This document shows, one piece after another, positions 42,312-52,260 of a stretch of 64,000 bases of DNA. The stretch's first letter is position 1. Every line of letters starts with the position of its first letter. The stretch is from NCBI GenBank assembly GCA_902550555.1, contig CACCZR010000004.1:1-64000 (forward strand). Direction: 5' to 3'. Both the position numbers and the translations under genes were made by a program. This DNA is from an uncultured SAR116 cluster alpha proteobacterium. Lineage in GTDB: Bacteria; Pseudomonadota; Alphaproteobacteria; Puniceispirillales; Marisalimonadaceae. Below the pieces are notes generated by a model, which saw nothing but the letters and a program-made list of their open reading frames with translations, ran no database searches and was not told the DNA's origin.

Positions 42312-43499
42312 CTAAATAATTTTATTTTTTTCTAATGTTGATATTTCATCTTTTGAGTATCCAATTTCAGATAAAATATCCTTATTATCTTGTCCAAGTT
42401 GAGGTGCTTCTCTATTTATTTTCCCGCTAGTTTCACTCAATCTTGGAAATACATTATGCATTGGTATTTCACCGTCATCTTTAGTATTTAAGTTAATTAG
42501 AATTTCTCTATCTTTAATATATGGATGTTCTACTAAATCACTAATGTCTAAAACAGGTCCGACAGTAACACCATTTTGTTCAAAAATTTCTAACAATTCT
42601 TTTTGATTATATCTCGACATGAACTCTTCAATAATTGGATCTAAAATATTTTGATTTTTAACCCTTTTCTCATTATCCAAAAAAAGTTCATTGGCTATAA
42701 GATCTTCTCTTTTTATTACCTTAGCAAGTTTTTCCCACATTGTTTGCATTGATGCTGAGAGAGATACATACTTATTATCTTTTGTTTTATAAATATTTCT
42801 AGGTGATGCAACAGGGCTTTTATTTCCCATTTTTTTTGGAAGTTCTCCCGTTATTTTATAATGAGCAGCCCAAGGACCAATAATTGAAAATAATGGCTCA
42901 AATAGAGAAAGATCGATAGTTTGACCTTTAACTTGTTTATTTTTTTGTGCAAATAATGCAAACATTATGGCAGAAACACCAGATAATCCCGATATCATAT
43001 CTGCAAGTGCAGTTGGAGGCAAAAGTGGACCTTGATTTTCTTCTCCAGTCATCGATGCAAATCCGCTCATTCCTTCAACCAAGGATCCATACCCAGGAAA
43101 ATTTTTATATAATCCTGTTTGACCCCATCCAGAAATTCGTACAAGAATTAAATTAGGATTTAATGAATCAAAAACTTCTTTTGTATAACCCCATTTTTCT
43201 AATGTACCAGGAACAAAATTTTCAATAAAAACATCTGCAGTTGAAATAAGTTTTTTTAAAATTTCAGTACCTTGTTTAGTTTTTATATTTAATGATAAAC
43301 TTCTTTTATTTCTTGAATAAACATGCCACCAATGTGAAATATTATTTACTTTCCATGTACGTAAATCATCACCCTTTTCAGGTCTTTCAACTTTAATGAC
43401 ATCTGCACCATGATCAGCCAGCATATGTGAAATCATATTACCTGCTGCTAATCTAGAAAGATCAAGAACTCTTACTCCTTCGAGAGAAGATGACATCAA
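42312..43499 (-). CDS. CaiB/BaiF family III CoA-transferase
   Basis: 395 residues. Motifs are VRVLDLSRLAAGNM, the YSRNKRSLSLNIK segment, and the catalytic aspartate in TALADMISGLSG. It moves CoA between carboxylic acids. Its start overlaps the 3-hydroxyacyl-CoA dehydrogenase stop by 4 bp, so the two act together, probably on a hydroxy acid. The acid is unknown. Confidence 0.92.
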   Translation of the reverse strand: MMSSSLEGVRVLDLSRLAAGNMISHMLADHGADVIKVERPEKGDDLRTWKVNNISHWWHVYSRNKRSLSLNIKTKQGTEILKKLISTADVFIENFVPGTLEKWGYTKEVFDSLNPNLILVRISGWGQTGLYKNFPGYGSLVEGMSGFASMTGEENQGPLLPPTALADMISGLSGVSAIMFALFAQKNKQVKGQTIDLSLFEPLFSIIGPWAAHYKITGELPKKMGNKSPVASPRNIYKTKDNKYVSLSASMQTMWEKLAKVIKREDLIANELFLDNEKRVKNQNILDPIIEEFMSRYNQKELLEIFEQNGVTVGPVLDISDLVEHPYIKDREILINLNTKDDGEIPMHNVFPRLSETSGKINREAPQLGQDNKDILSEIGYSKDEISTLEKNKII

Positions 43500-44437
43500 T
43501 TAAACACCTCCTCATTCAAATCTTTTTTCAGTTTTCTAAGAGATTTAAGCATATCATTTCTTTTTTGTGCACGCTTTAGTAATTGGTCAGCAGACAAAAT
43601 TTCACGTCTTTCTTTTTCAAGTTTTATAGCATTAGTGTCAGACCAATCTGGCAAAATTTCATTATTTTTTTCCATGTTTAAATACATATTTCCATATCTT
43701 TGCATGTAATCTTTAATACCACCAGGAGCATTAAGATCTATTGTTTCAAAAGGTCCCATAAAAGCCCACCTTAAACCCAGACCATTTCTAACAGTTGAAT
43801 CTATATGGTCAGCACTTGCGTATCCTTCACTGTACAATTTAACAGCTTCGTTTAATAAGGCTCCTTGCAATCTATTTAAGATAAAACCATCGATTTCTTT
43901 TTTTACATAAACAATAGAAAATCCAATTTTTTCAAAAATATCTTTGGTTTTATTAATAACTTCTTCAGATGTTTTTGAACTAGGAGATATTTCTACACAT
44001 GGTATTAAATGAGGTGGGTTCACAGGATGAGAAATGATACATCTATTTTTACCTTTTAAATTTTGAGTGATCAAAGAAATTGGCATACCTGAAGATGATG
44101 ATGATAAAATAACATTTTCTGGACATGAATTATCTAACTTTGAAAATAGTTCTTGCTTTATTTCAACTATTTCAGGAGAGCAGTCTTGTACAAATGTACA
44201 ATTATTACTTAAATAATTGATATCATTTACAAACTCAATATTTTTAAGAGATACTTCAATATTTATTTTATTATCTATGAATTTTAATTCTTCTAAGAAT
44301 GTTGTAACTCTTTTTTTAAATTCGTCCTCAACGTTTTTATTACTATCATAAATAACAACATTAAAACCCTTCGAGGAGAAAATAGCGGACCAACTTGAAC
44401 CAATTAATCCTGCACCAACTATTCCTATCTTTTCCAT
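43496..44437 (-). CDS. 3-hydroxyacyl-CoA dehydrogenase family (carnitine / lambda-crystallin type)
   Basis: 313 residues. The NAD motif is GIVGAGLIGSSWSAIF. The catalytic segment SHPVNPPHLIPCVEI holds the histidine, and the C-terminal helical domain has GLGLRWAFMGPFETIDLN. This layout is shared by L-carnitine dehydrogenase and L-gulonate 3-dehydrogenase. It is first in an overlapping pair with the CoA-transferase. Confidence 0.9.
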   Translation of the reverse strand: MEKIGIVGAGLIGSSWSAIFSSKGFNVVIYDSNKNVEDEFKKRVTTFLEELKFIDNKINIEVSLKNIEFVNDINYLSNNCTFVQDCSPEIVEIKQELFSKLDNSCPENVILSSSSSGMPISLITQNLKGKNRCIISHPVNPPHLIPCVEISPSSKTSEEVINKTKDIFEKIGFSIVYVKKEIDGFILNRLQGALLNEAVKLYSEGYASADHIDSTVRNGLGLRWAFMGPFETIDLNAPGGIKDYMQRYGNMYLNMEKNNEILPDWSDTNAIKLEKERREILSADQLLKRAQKRNDMLKSLRKLKKDLNEEVFN

Positions 44438-44532
44438 TTAAACCCTTTCTAGATATTTTATTTTACAAATTTCTTTTTCTAAATATATATAGAACTATTC
44501 TATTATATTATAGAAATTTTTTTTGGATTATC

Positions 44533-45459
44533 ATGGGACAGCTAATAAATGGTCAATGGACGAAATCTTCAGTAATTACTAGTGATAAAAGTGGAGTTTT
44601 TGTAAGAAAAGAGAGTCAATTTAGACATTGGATTTCGCAAACGGAAAATTTTAAACCTGAAAGTAATCGTTATCATCTCTATGTAAGTTATGCATGTCCA
44701 TGGGCTCATAGAGTTTTAATCATGAGAGAGCTTAAAGAACTTAATAAGCATATTTCTGTGGATGTAGTGCATCCTGATATGATGGAAAATGGATGGTCAT
44801 TTAATTTAGATTTTGAAAATGCTACAGGTGATACTTTATATAAAAAAAAATATTTATACGAAATTTATCAATTATGTTCTGATAAAGTAAGTACAAAAGT
44901 AACAGTCCCAATTCTATGGGATAAAAATACTCAACAAATTGTAAATAATGAATCTTCCGAAATATTAAGAATTTTTAATTCATCATTTAATCATATCACC
45001 CAAAATGATTTCGATTTTTACCCTTCTGATTTACAAGATGAGATAGATGAAATTAATGATGAGATTTATATTAATATTAATAATGGCGTTTACAAAACTG
45101 GCTTTGCCAAAACTCAATTCGCATACGATGAATCTGTTAAAAAACTATTTAATTCCTTAGATAAGATAGAAGAAAAACTAAATAATAATAATTATTTAGT
45201 AGGCAATCAACTGACTGAGGCTGATATCAGACTTGTAACAACGTTATTAAGGTTTGATAACGTTTACCATTACCATTTTAAATGTAATTTAAAAAGAATA
45301 GCTGATTATAAAAACTTATCTAAATATTTAAATCAATTTAGAAAGTTAGATTGTATAAAAAAAACAACTTTTGATGATCACATTAAAAGACATTACTTTT
45401 TTTCTCATGAAAGCATTAATCCAACAAGGATCATTCCTATAGGTCCTATTATTTCTTAA
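44533..45459 (+). CDS. yqjG: Glutathionyl-hydroquinone reductase (YqjG/ECM4 family)
   Basis: 308 residues from the ATG at 44533; an upstream extension to 44395 lies antisense to the dehydrogenase start and is not credible. The family core YVSYACPWAHRVLIMREL carries the catalytic cysteine in CPWA. The C-terminal helical GST domain includes GNQLTEADIRLVTTL. It reduces glutathionyl-hydroquinones with glutathione. It overlaps the end of puuD by 4 bp tail to tail. Confidence 0.92.
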   Translation: MGQLINGQWTKSSVITSDKSGVFVRKESQFRHWISQTENFKPESNRYHLYVSYACPWAHRVLIMRELKELNKHISVDVVHPDMMENGWSFNLDFENATGDTLYKKKYLYEIYQLCSDKVSTKVTVPILWDKNTQQIVNNESSEILRIFNSSFNHITQNDFDFYPSDLQDEIDEINDEIYININNGVYKTGFAKTQFAYDESVKKLFNSLDKIEEKLNNNNYLVGNQLTEADIRLVTTLLRFDNVYHYHFKCNLKRIADYKNLSKYLNQFRKLDCIKKTTFDDHIKRHYFFSHESINPTRIIPIGPIIS

Positions 45460-46220
45460 GATTTATATTTTAAACAAGCTTTTCCAAAACTCTCAAAAAG
45501 TTTTTTGTTTAAAAAATTTTCATTTCTTTCAGGATGATACTCTGCGTGCCATTGAACTGATATGCTAAAGCTTGGATAATTTTTTATACTGATTGCTTCT
45601 ATTAAACCATCTTCGGAATTAGCTTCAACTATAAGGTCATTTCCTAATTTATCTATGCCTTGACCATGCAATGAATTAACAACAAAATTATTTTTATTAA
45701 TTAATTCTTTAAAGTAACTGTTATCTGTAAAATCAATACGATGTTTTAATTTAAATATTTCCTCTAAAGTTGCGTCTTCATTTCTAGGCATACGATGATC
45801 AAATTTTCCATCTTGTTGATGTACCCTATAAAACAAAGTTCCTCCAAAGGACACGTTTATCTCTTGAATTCCTCTGCAAATACCAAATATAGGCATTTTT
45901 TTTGATACACATTTAGGTATAATATTTAAAACTGTTCGATCTCTATCTGGATCAATTGGCTCGTCAGCAGGAAATTCAGCTCCACCATAATGATGTGGTT
46001 CAACATTAGCTCTTCCACCAGTTAACAAAACACCATGAATGTTTTCCAAAATTTCATCTAAATCATCTGATGGAATACTGGAAGGTATTAATACAGGAAC
46101 AACATCTGCAAATTCCATTACAGATTTAACATACCTCTTTCCTGTTGAATGTGATATTTGTCTTCCATTAAAATTTATAATTTCATTTGTTATTATTCCA
46201 ACAATTGGTTTAGATGCCAT
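45456..46220 (-). CDS. puuD: Gamma-glutamyl-GABA hydrolase family (class I glutamine amidotransferase-like)
   Basis: 254 residues. The catalytic cysteine lies in FGICRGIQEINVSFGG, and the histidine and glutamate lie in SVQWHAEYHPE. The family includes PuuD, which frees GABA from gamma-glutamyl-GABA in putrescine breakdown. No other puu genes are adjacent, so the substrate is by family only. It overlaps the HAD gene by 11 bp. Confidence 0.88.
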   Translation of the reverse strand: MASKPIVGIITNEIINFNGRQISHSTGKRYVKSVMEFADVVPVLIPSSIPSDDLDEILENIHGVLLTGGRANVEPHHYGGAEFPADEPIDPDRDRTVLNIIPKCVSKKMPIFGICRGIQEINVSFGGTLFYRVHQQDGKFDHRMPRNEDATLEEIFKLKHRIDFTDNSYFKELINKNNFVVNSLHGQGIDKLGNDLIVEANSEDGLIEAISIKNYPSFSISVQWHAEYHPERNENFLNKKLFESFGKACLKYKS

Positions 46221-46938
46221 TTAACACCACCTCTTTTTCACAACCAAGTTTGTCAGCAAGATCAAAAAAATCATTTGCAACGTAATCCCAACTTTCTAAT
46301 GGTTTCAAGTCTGATTTTTGATTAATACCGTGTTCGTTAGAACGTAATATAAAAGCGGTTTTCAATCCAACATTACGAGCTGATGAAAGGTCACTGTTAT
46401 GTGCAGCTACCATCATACATTCATTTGGATTTAATCCTACTTTTTCACATGCAACCAAGTATGCTTCAGGTTGTGGTTTGTAATACCCCACAACTTCAGA
46501 GCCTAAAATCATGTCCCAATATAGTTTTGAATTTTTAGACATATTTAATATAAGCTCAATATTTCCATTTGACTGTGATGCAATTATAAATTTACTTTTT
46601 AATCTTAAAAGACCTTTTGAACTATCTTTCCACCCTGGTAATCTATGCCAAGACTTAACTAACCAATCCCAATCTTCCTTGGAAAGAATATCTAAACCAT
46701 AATTTTTTGAAATATTTTTTAAATTCTCATTATGCAGTATATCTAATTTAACAAACTCTCTGCTGCCTGATCTTACTTTTTCCATAGATGGTTGATATTC
46801 CGCTCTCCAATCATCTGCAAACTGTTTTGAGTTTTTATTAATTCCATACTTTTTTGAGATTAATTCAAAATCTTGTGATATGCCAGATCTCCAATCTACT
46901 ACTGTACCAAAAACATCAAATAAAAGTGCTTTTATCAT
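46210..46938 (-). CDS. Haloacid dehalogenase type II family protein
   Basis: 242 residues. Nucleophile motif LLFDVFGTVVDWRSG, then SQSNGNIE, then KPQPEAYLVACEKVGL, and AAHNSDLSSARNVGL. This is the L-2-haloacid dehalogenase subgroup of HAD proteins. It is leftward and overlaps puuD. Dehalogenation versus phosphatase activity is not settled by sequence. Confidence 0.88.
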   Translation of the reverse strand: MIKALLFDVFGTVVDWRSGISQDFELISKKYGINKNSKQFADDWRAEYQPSMEKVRSGSREFVKLDILHNENLKNISKNYGLDILSKEDWDWLVKSWHRLPGWKDSSKGLLRLKSKFIIASQSNGNIELILNMSKNSKLYWDMILGSEVVGYYKPQPEAYLVACEKVGLNPNECMMVAAHNSDLSSARNVGLKTAFILRSNEHGINQKSDLKPLESWDYVANDFFDLADKLGCEKEVVLNGI

Positions 46939-47012
46939 AATCGCCTACCAAAGAAAAATTTACTTAACTTCCTTATCATGTTAAGTAAATTAATGATAAT
47001 TAAATATCCATA

Positions 47013-47930
47013 ATGATAAATATAATTCTAAAATCAATTAATAATTTACCACTTTCTGTGATTGCAATTTTATTTATGATTGTATCTGGAATGTTTGCGG
47101 CATCCATGCATTGCCTCATTAGAGTAGCTGCACTTGAAAGCCATCCATTTCAAATAGCATTTTTTAGAACATTATTTGTACTAATTATATTTCTTCCAGT
47201 CGTTATGAAAGATGGTTTAATATCACTTAAAGTTGTAGATAAAAAGCTTCAATTTCTAAGAGCTATTGTTGGAAGTGGTGCAATGTGTTGTATGTTTTAT
47301 GGCATATCTATTACAGAACTTTCAAAAGCTACAGCACTCATGTTTACTGTGCCAATTTTCTCAACAATTCTTGCAATTTTATTCCTTAAGGAACAAGTTG
47401 GCATAAGAAGATGGACTGCTATGGTCGTAGGATTTATAGGTGCTATAATTGTAATTCGACCAGATATACAATTAGGTCTTGGTCCTTTGTTAATCTTATG
47501 CGGTTCTTTTATATGGTCAATGTCATTATTAATAGCAAAGAAATTAACTACCACTGAAAGCAATGCAAGCATGACTTTTTGGCAGGCAGCTGGTTTGATT
47601 CCAGCTACTTTCATAGTAGCTATACCATTTTGGTCTACACCCAATTTAGAACAATTATTTTTATATCTATTAGTAGCAATAACAGGCACGATGACACATT
47701 ATTGTCTAAATGCCGCTCTAGCAAAAGCCGATATTTCTTCTTTATTACCCCTAGATTATTTAAGATTAATTTGGTCAGTATCTTTAGGGTTTATATTTTT
47801 CAATGAAGTACCTTTAATTACAATTTGGATTGGTTCAGCAATAATAATTTTATCAACTTCATATATAGCTTACAGACAGTTAAAAAAATCAAAACAACCT
47901 CTTACAAACCAATTAAACCCAAACTTGTAA
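47013..47930 (+). CDS. EamA/DMT-family inner-membrane transporter
   Basis: 305 residues with ten hydrophobic helices in two EamA halves. The N-terminal half carries HPFQIAFFRTLFVLIIFLP, and the end of the first half is AMVVGFIGAIIVIRPD. The C-terminal tail is cytoplasmic and polar. Such proteins export amino acids or metabolites, or take up solutes. Substrate unknown. Convergent with the SDR gene, 4 bp apart. Confidence 0.88.
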   Translation: MINIILKSINNLPLSVIAILFMIVSGMFAASMHCLIRVAALESHPFQIAFFRTLFVLIIFLPVVMKDGLISLKVVDKKLQFLRAIVGSGAMCCMFYGISITELSKATALMFTVPIFSTILAILFLKEQVGIRRWTAMVVGFIGAIIVIRPDIQLGLGPLLILCGSFIWSMSLLIAKKLTTTESNASMTFWQAAGLIPATFIVAIPFWSTPNLEQLFLYLLVAITGTMTHYCLNAALAKADISSLLPLDYLRLIWSVSLGFIFFNEVPLITIWIGSAIIILSTSYIAYRQLKKSKQPLTNQLNPNL

Positions 47931-47934
47931 AAGA

Positions 47935-48669
47935 TCATCTACCTCCAGAAATTCTTACAATTGTGCCGCATACATAACTTGATTTTTCACTTAACAACCA
48001 CATCACAGTATCTGCAACTTCTTTTGCTAATCCAACACGTCCAAGAGGAACACTTGGCATTAGTCTTTCAACTCTTGATGCATCTCCCGCTTTTTCATGA
48101 ATATCAGTTGCAATTAAACCGGGTGCAACAGCATTAACTCTTATTCCATAAACACCTAATTCTTTTGCCATACCATAAGTCAACGAATCAATAGCACCTT
48201 TTGACATTGCATAATGGACCAATTCTCCAGCTCCACCAATGTCTGCAGCAATAGAAGTCATGTTTACAATATTTCCCATTTTTTGCTTAATCATAATTTT
48301 AGAACTTTCTTGAGCAACATTAAATGCACCAATAACATTTGTATCTATTAAGGATTTAAAATCCTTTGGATCTAATTCATGAATTTTAGAGACTGGACCA
48401 GTTGTACCTGCATTATTAAAAACACCGTCTAAAGATCCTGCATTATCAACAAAATTTTCAAACATTTCTTTTACTGTGCTATTTTTAGATACATCACATT
48501 TTAATATTACTCCTTCACCACCTAACTCTTTTACTTCAGATAATGTTTCTTCAGCAGCTTTGTCGTTAGAATTATAATTTATACCAATAAACATACCTTT
48601 TTTTGCAGCTTCAAGAGCTGTAGCTTTCCCTATACCTTGACTTCCTCCGGTGATTAATAAATTTTTCAT
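47935..48669 (-). CDS. SDR-family NAD(P)-dependent oxidoreductase
   Basis: 244 residues. The cofactor motif TGGSQGIGKATA, NNAGTTGPV, the catalytic serine region NMTSIA and the YxxxK motif in HYAMSKGAIDSL are all intact. It ends CGTIVRISGGR. It is close to FabG-like and sugar dehydrogenases. It lies 19 bp after the 2-hydroxyacid dehydrogenase gene on the same strand. Confidence 0.9.
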   Translation of the reverse strand: MKNLLITGGSQGIGKATALEAAKKGMFIGINYNSNDKAAEETLSEVKELGGEGVILKCDVSKNSTVKEMFENFVDNAGSLDGVFNNAGTTGPVSKIHELDPKDFKSLIDTNVIGAFNVAQESSKIMIKQKMGNIVNMTSIAADIGGAGELVHYAMSKGAIDSLTYGMAKELGVYGIRVNAVAPGLIATDIHEKAGDASRVERLMPSVPLGRVGLAKEVADTVMWLLSEKSSYVCGTIVRISGGR

Positions 48670-48688
48670 GTATTCTCCTTTATTTTTT

Positions 48689-49708
48689 CTAAATTATTTT
48701 TGATAATTTTGACTTAAATAATGATAGTATTTCTTCGTTCACAGGTCTTTCAGGAACACCCCCACTCAAAATATTTAATAACTGATTAGCTACAAATTCT
48801 GACATTTTTTTTCTACTGTCTGTAGTCACCCCAGCCATATGAGGTGTAGCAACAACATTTTGCATTTTTAATAGCTTATGATCAGAATTAGGTGGCTCCT
48901 TTTCCCAAACGTCTAAACCTGCTCCAGATAGATGGCCATTTTTTAAAAAAGTTTCTAAATCGTTCTCATTATGAATAGAACCTCTTGAAGTTGTAATAAA
49001 AAGACTGCCCTTTTTCATTTTTGAATAAAAATTTTTATCAATAAAATTATGAGTTTCTTTTGTTAATGGGATATGAACTGATACTATATCGCTTTCGAAA
49101 AGCAATTCATCTAAGTTTATTTTTTTTGCATTGAATTTGGAGAATCTTTCATTAGAAATATAAGGATCATAAGCAAGTATATTGCAACTAAATCCATTTT
49201 GACAAATCTCTGCTACCCTACCTCCCGTATTCCCAAGACCTATTAGTCCAACTGTTTTTTTAAATAAATTCCTACCGATAAAATCTTCTCTTGCTCCACT
49301 CCACCCTTTTCTTAACAACAGATCAGTTTCAGTTACCCTTTTTAACAAATCAAGCATTAGTGCTACAGCATGTTCAGCAACCGCCTCGGCATTCCCACCA
49401 GTTTGATTAACTACTAGGATACCTCTTTTAGTACATGCTTCTACATCTATAGTGTCATATCCAGCACCCCCCGATGAGACTAAAATTAAATTTGGTGTTT
49501 TTAATAAAAATTCTTCATTAACGTGAAAAATTTTTGGCACTTCATCCCGAGCAGCTGAAACTTGAAAAGCATGAGCTGTTTCCAATTCTTTGAAAGATTG
49601 TTCAAGATTATTACTTTCAATTTTTACAACTTCTATCTTATTTTGATTTTCTAAAATTGATACACCTTCTTGAGCAGGTAAATTATCTAAATATACAATT
49701 TTTGGCAT
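48689..49708 (-). CDS. D-isomer-specific 2-hydroxyacid dehydrogenase
   Basis: 339 residues. The NAD motif GLGNTGGRVAEI is near residue 155. Catalytic residues lie in TSRGSIHNENDL (Arg), DVWEKEPP (Glu) and TPHMAG (His). It reduces or oxidises a 2-hydroxy acid with NAD(P). It is likely co-transcribed with the following SDR. Confidence 0.92.
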   Translation of the reverse strand: MPKIVYLDNLPAQEGVSILENQNKIEVVKIESNNLEQSFKELETAHAFQVSAARDEVPKIFHVNEEFLLKTPNLILVSSGGAGYDTIDVEACTKRGILVVNQTGGNAEAVAEHAVALMLDLLKRVTETDLLLRKGWSGAREDFIGRNLFKKTVGLIGLGNTGGRVAEICQNGFSCNILAYDPYISNERFSKFNAKKINLDELLFESDIVSVHIPLTKETHNFIDKNFYSKMKKGSLFITTSRGSIHNENDLETFLKNGHLSGAGLDVWEKEPPNSDHKLLKMQNVVATPHMAGVTTDSRKKMSEFVANQLLNILSGGVPERPVNEEILSLFKSKLSKII

Positions 49709-49807
49709 TTTATTTATCTATATTTATTTTGTTAAGAAATTTATTGTTTAAGTTAGTCTTTATAATATAGAGTTAATAATCAATATTTTTTTTAGGTTTT
49801 ATGATTT

Positions 49808-50188
49808 ATGATTAAAAGAATTCAGATACCTGATATTTTACAACCGGTTAGTCACTATTGTCATGTCGTAGAAGCAAATAACATAATTTGGATATCAGGT
49901 TTAGTTGGAATGAATTATGATAATTCAATTCCTGAAAATACAAAAGATCAATTTGATATTGCAATGAGAGATTTTGATACTTGTTTAAAAGCTGCTGGTG
50001 GAGATTTTTCATCTGTTACAAAGGTCAGAGTTTTTTTAACTAACATAGATGATAGAAAAATTATTAATCCAAAAAGAATTGAATATTTTGGGGAGCACAA
50101 ACCTGCATCTACATTATTAGAAGTAAGTGCCTTAGTAGATCCTAGAATGAAAGTTGAAATTGAGGCTGAGGCAATAAAAATTAAATGA
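49808..50188 (+). CDS. RidA/YjgF-family protein
   Basis: 126 residues. The segments IWISGLVGMN and ASTLLEVSALVDPRMKVEIEAEAI match the family, including the carboxylate-binding arginine (DPRMKVEIE). RidA proteins hydrolyse reactive enamine/imine intermediates. The stop overlaps the amidase start by 4 bp, so they form one unit, consistent with amide breakdown. Confidence 0.9.
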   Translation: MIKRIQIPDILQPVSHYCHVVEANNIIWISGLVGMNYDNSIPENTKDQFDIAMRDFDTCLKAAGGDFSSVTKVRVFLTNIDDRKIINPKRIEYFGEHKPASTLLEVSALVDPRMKVEIEAEAIKIK

Positions 50189-51492
50189 GCTTGATAAATT
50201 TAAATGCATTTGAAATTTTAAAGTTATTTAACTCCAATAAAATCAGTGCAGTTGAATATGTTTCTGAATTAATTAGCCACATAAAATTAAGAGAGCCAAA
50301 TGTTGAAGCATGGGCTTTTTTAAATGAAGATTTAGTTAAATCTCAAGCAAAAAAAATTGATGAAAAAAGATCAAAGAATTTACAAAAACCTTTTGCTGGT
50401 ATTCCTATAGGAATAAAAGACATTATTGATACTAAAGACTTTCCAACAGAAAATGGTTCAAAAACTTGTGTAGGCAGAAAACCCAAAGAAGATGCTCACC
50501 TTGTAAGATTATTACGAGAAAATGATATCATTATATTTGGTAAATGTGTAACAACTGAATTTGCTCTATCAGCTCCTGGAAAAACAAAAAATCCAAACGA
50601 CCTTGAGTGTACACCTGGTGGTTCTTCGTCTGGATCAGCTGCTGCTGTAGCCGACAAAATGATACCCACATCAATTGGAACTCAAACTGGTGGGTCAGTT
50701 TTAAGGCCTGCTTCATATAATGGAATAATCGGTTTTAAGCCAACTTTTGGATCTATTTCTAGATCAGGTATATCTCCAATTTCTTATCGATTAGATCATC
50801 CAGGTGTTTATGCAAGATGTATCGAGGACATTAGAATTATTTCTAATTTAATCATTTCATATGATGAAAATGATTATGACATGATAAATAATTTGTCTTT
50901 AAAAGAAAACATTGTTGAAAAATCTGATTATAAATTTGCTTTTGTAAAAGGCCCTGCATGGCCTAAAGGTGATGAAGATATGAAGGAAAACTTTGAAGAT
51001 TTTATAAACAACAGCAAATTGAATATTACTGAAATAACTTTACCTGAATCTTTTGACAATGCTCTTCAGAGTCATGAGATAATAATGAATGGTGGAATAT
51101 ATTCATCACTAAAAAAAGTTTATAAGGAAGATAAAAAAAACCTTCACCCTTACACAATTAATAGAATTGAAAATGGACTTAATCTCAATGCTTCAGATTA
51201 TGTTGACGCCATTGAAAATGCAAAAAAAATGAAATTTGATTTAAGTACAATTTTCGAAAAATTTGATGCAATTATTACTCCAGCTGCTCCTGGTGAAGCA
51301 CCTAGAGACCTATCAACAACTGGGAATGCTATGTTTAACGGATATTGGACTATGATGGGTGTTCCTGCAATCAGTTTACCTTTATTAACAGGGGAAAACT
51401 CTCTTCCAATTGGTGTCCAGGTTATAACTTCATGGCAAAATGACAATTTACTCCTTAAAATTTCAGATGAAATTTTAAAAGATTATCAATAA
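50185..51492 (+). CDS. Amidase-signature family hydrolase
   Basis: 435 residues. The Ser-Ser-Lys triad is visible: lysine in GIPIGIKDIIDT, and serines in CTPGGSSSGSAAAVAD and QTGGSVLRPA. It hydrolyses an amide; it is not GatA, as no gatC/gatB is near. Coupled with a RidA gene. Convergent with the TerC gene, 5 bp apart. Confidence 0.92.
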   Translation: MSLINLNAFEILKLFNSNKISAVEYVSELISHIKLREPNVEAWAFLNEDLVKSQAKKIDEKRSKNLQKPFAGIPIGIKDIIDTKDFPTENGSKTCVGRKPKEDAHLVRLLRENDIIIFGKCVTTEFALSAPGKTKNPNDLECTPGGSSSGSAAAVADKMIPTSIGTQTGGSVLRPASYNGIIGFKPTFGSISRSGISPISYRLDHPGVYARCIEDIRIISNLIISYDENDYDMINNLSLKENIVEKSDYKFAFVKGPAWPKGDEDMKENFEDFINNSKLNITEITLPESFDNALQSHEIIMNGGIYSSLKKVYKEDKKNLHPYTINRIENGLNLNASDYVDAIENAKKMKFDLSTIFEKFDAIITPAAPGEAPRDLSTTGNAMFNGYWTMMGVPAISLPLLTGENSLPIGVQVITSWQNDNLLLKISDEILKDYQ

Positions 51493-51497
51493 ATTAA

Positions 51498-52103
51498 TTA
51501 GAAACTGATATAAGGCTTTATTTGAAAATAACCATCAATTGCCATTTCAGTAGATAGATATATCAAGAATACTAATCCAACATATGATAACCATTTAAAT
51601 TTTGTTAATAACCTAACGATTGCAGATGCAAAAATTGCAATTAATAAAATTGAAAACCCAATTCCAAACATTAATAAATAAGTTTGATCTCGAGCAATTG
51701 CTGTTACTGCAATAACATTATCTAAGGACATTGATATATCTGCAATTGTAATTGTGATTAAAGCATTTTTCATGCTCTTACCTTTAACCTTTTCAGTGAC
51801 ATCGTCTTTATTGGTTTCATCATTTTTTGAAAATTCTTTTATGTCTTGGTAAAATTTAAAACAAACCCAATACAATAATAGCGCTCCTACAAGAAGTAGT
51901 CCTGGCACTGTTATCAAATAAGATGCTATTAATGCAAATAAAATACGGAGTATAGCCGCAGCAAGTAACCCAAAGAAAATAATTTTTCTTCTATCTTTTT
52001 CTGCAAATGAAGCTGCAGCCATGCCTATAATTAAAGCATTGTCACCAGATAAAACTATATCTGCTAAAACAATTTGAGAAACGTCTAAAATAAAATCAAC
52101 CAT
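51498..52103 (-). CDS. TerC-family membrane protein
   Basis: 201 residues from the Met at 52103 (MVDFILDVSQIVL); the frame extends further but the extra residues are polar and atypical. Seven hydrophobic helices are present. The motifs VLSGDNALIIGMA and ADISMSLDNVIAV carry the conserved aspartates. TerC/Alx/YjbE members export manganese during secretion in some bacteria. No metal riboswitch is seen upstream. Confidence 0.9.
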   Translation of the reverse strand: MVDFILDVSQIVLADIVLSGDNALIIGMAAASFAEKDRRKIIFFGLLAAAILRILFALIASYLITVPGLLLVGALLLYWVCFKFYQDIKEFSKNDETNKDDVTEKVKGKSMKNALITITIADISMSLDNVIAVTAIARDQTYLLMFGIGFSILLIAIFASAIVRLLTKFKWLSYVGLVFLIYLSTEMAIDGYFQIKPYISF

Positions 52104-52260
52104 GAAGCTGACGTTATAGCAATTTAAACTTTTTTCAATCTTAGTATTTATATTTAAATTATATTTTAACAAAGTGTTTAACAATGGTACTGTGCAAAAA
52201 TGAATTTATTAAATTTAATTAACGTGTTAATTAAATTTAAAATTTATATTTGGAGAATTT

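Noticed and set aside
44395-44532. N-terminal extension of the glutathionyl-hydroquinone reductase
   Set aside because: It is antisense to the dehydrogenase start and then non-coding; the family start fits the ATG at 44533.
52104-52184. N-terminal extension of the TerC-family gene
   Set aside because: The added residues are polar and not family-like; MVDF at 52103 begins the first membrane helix as usual.
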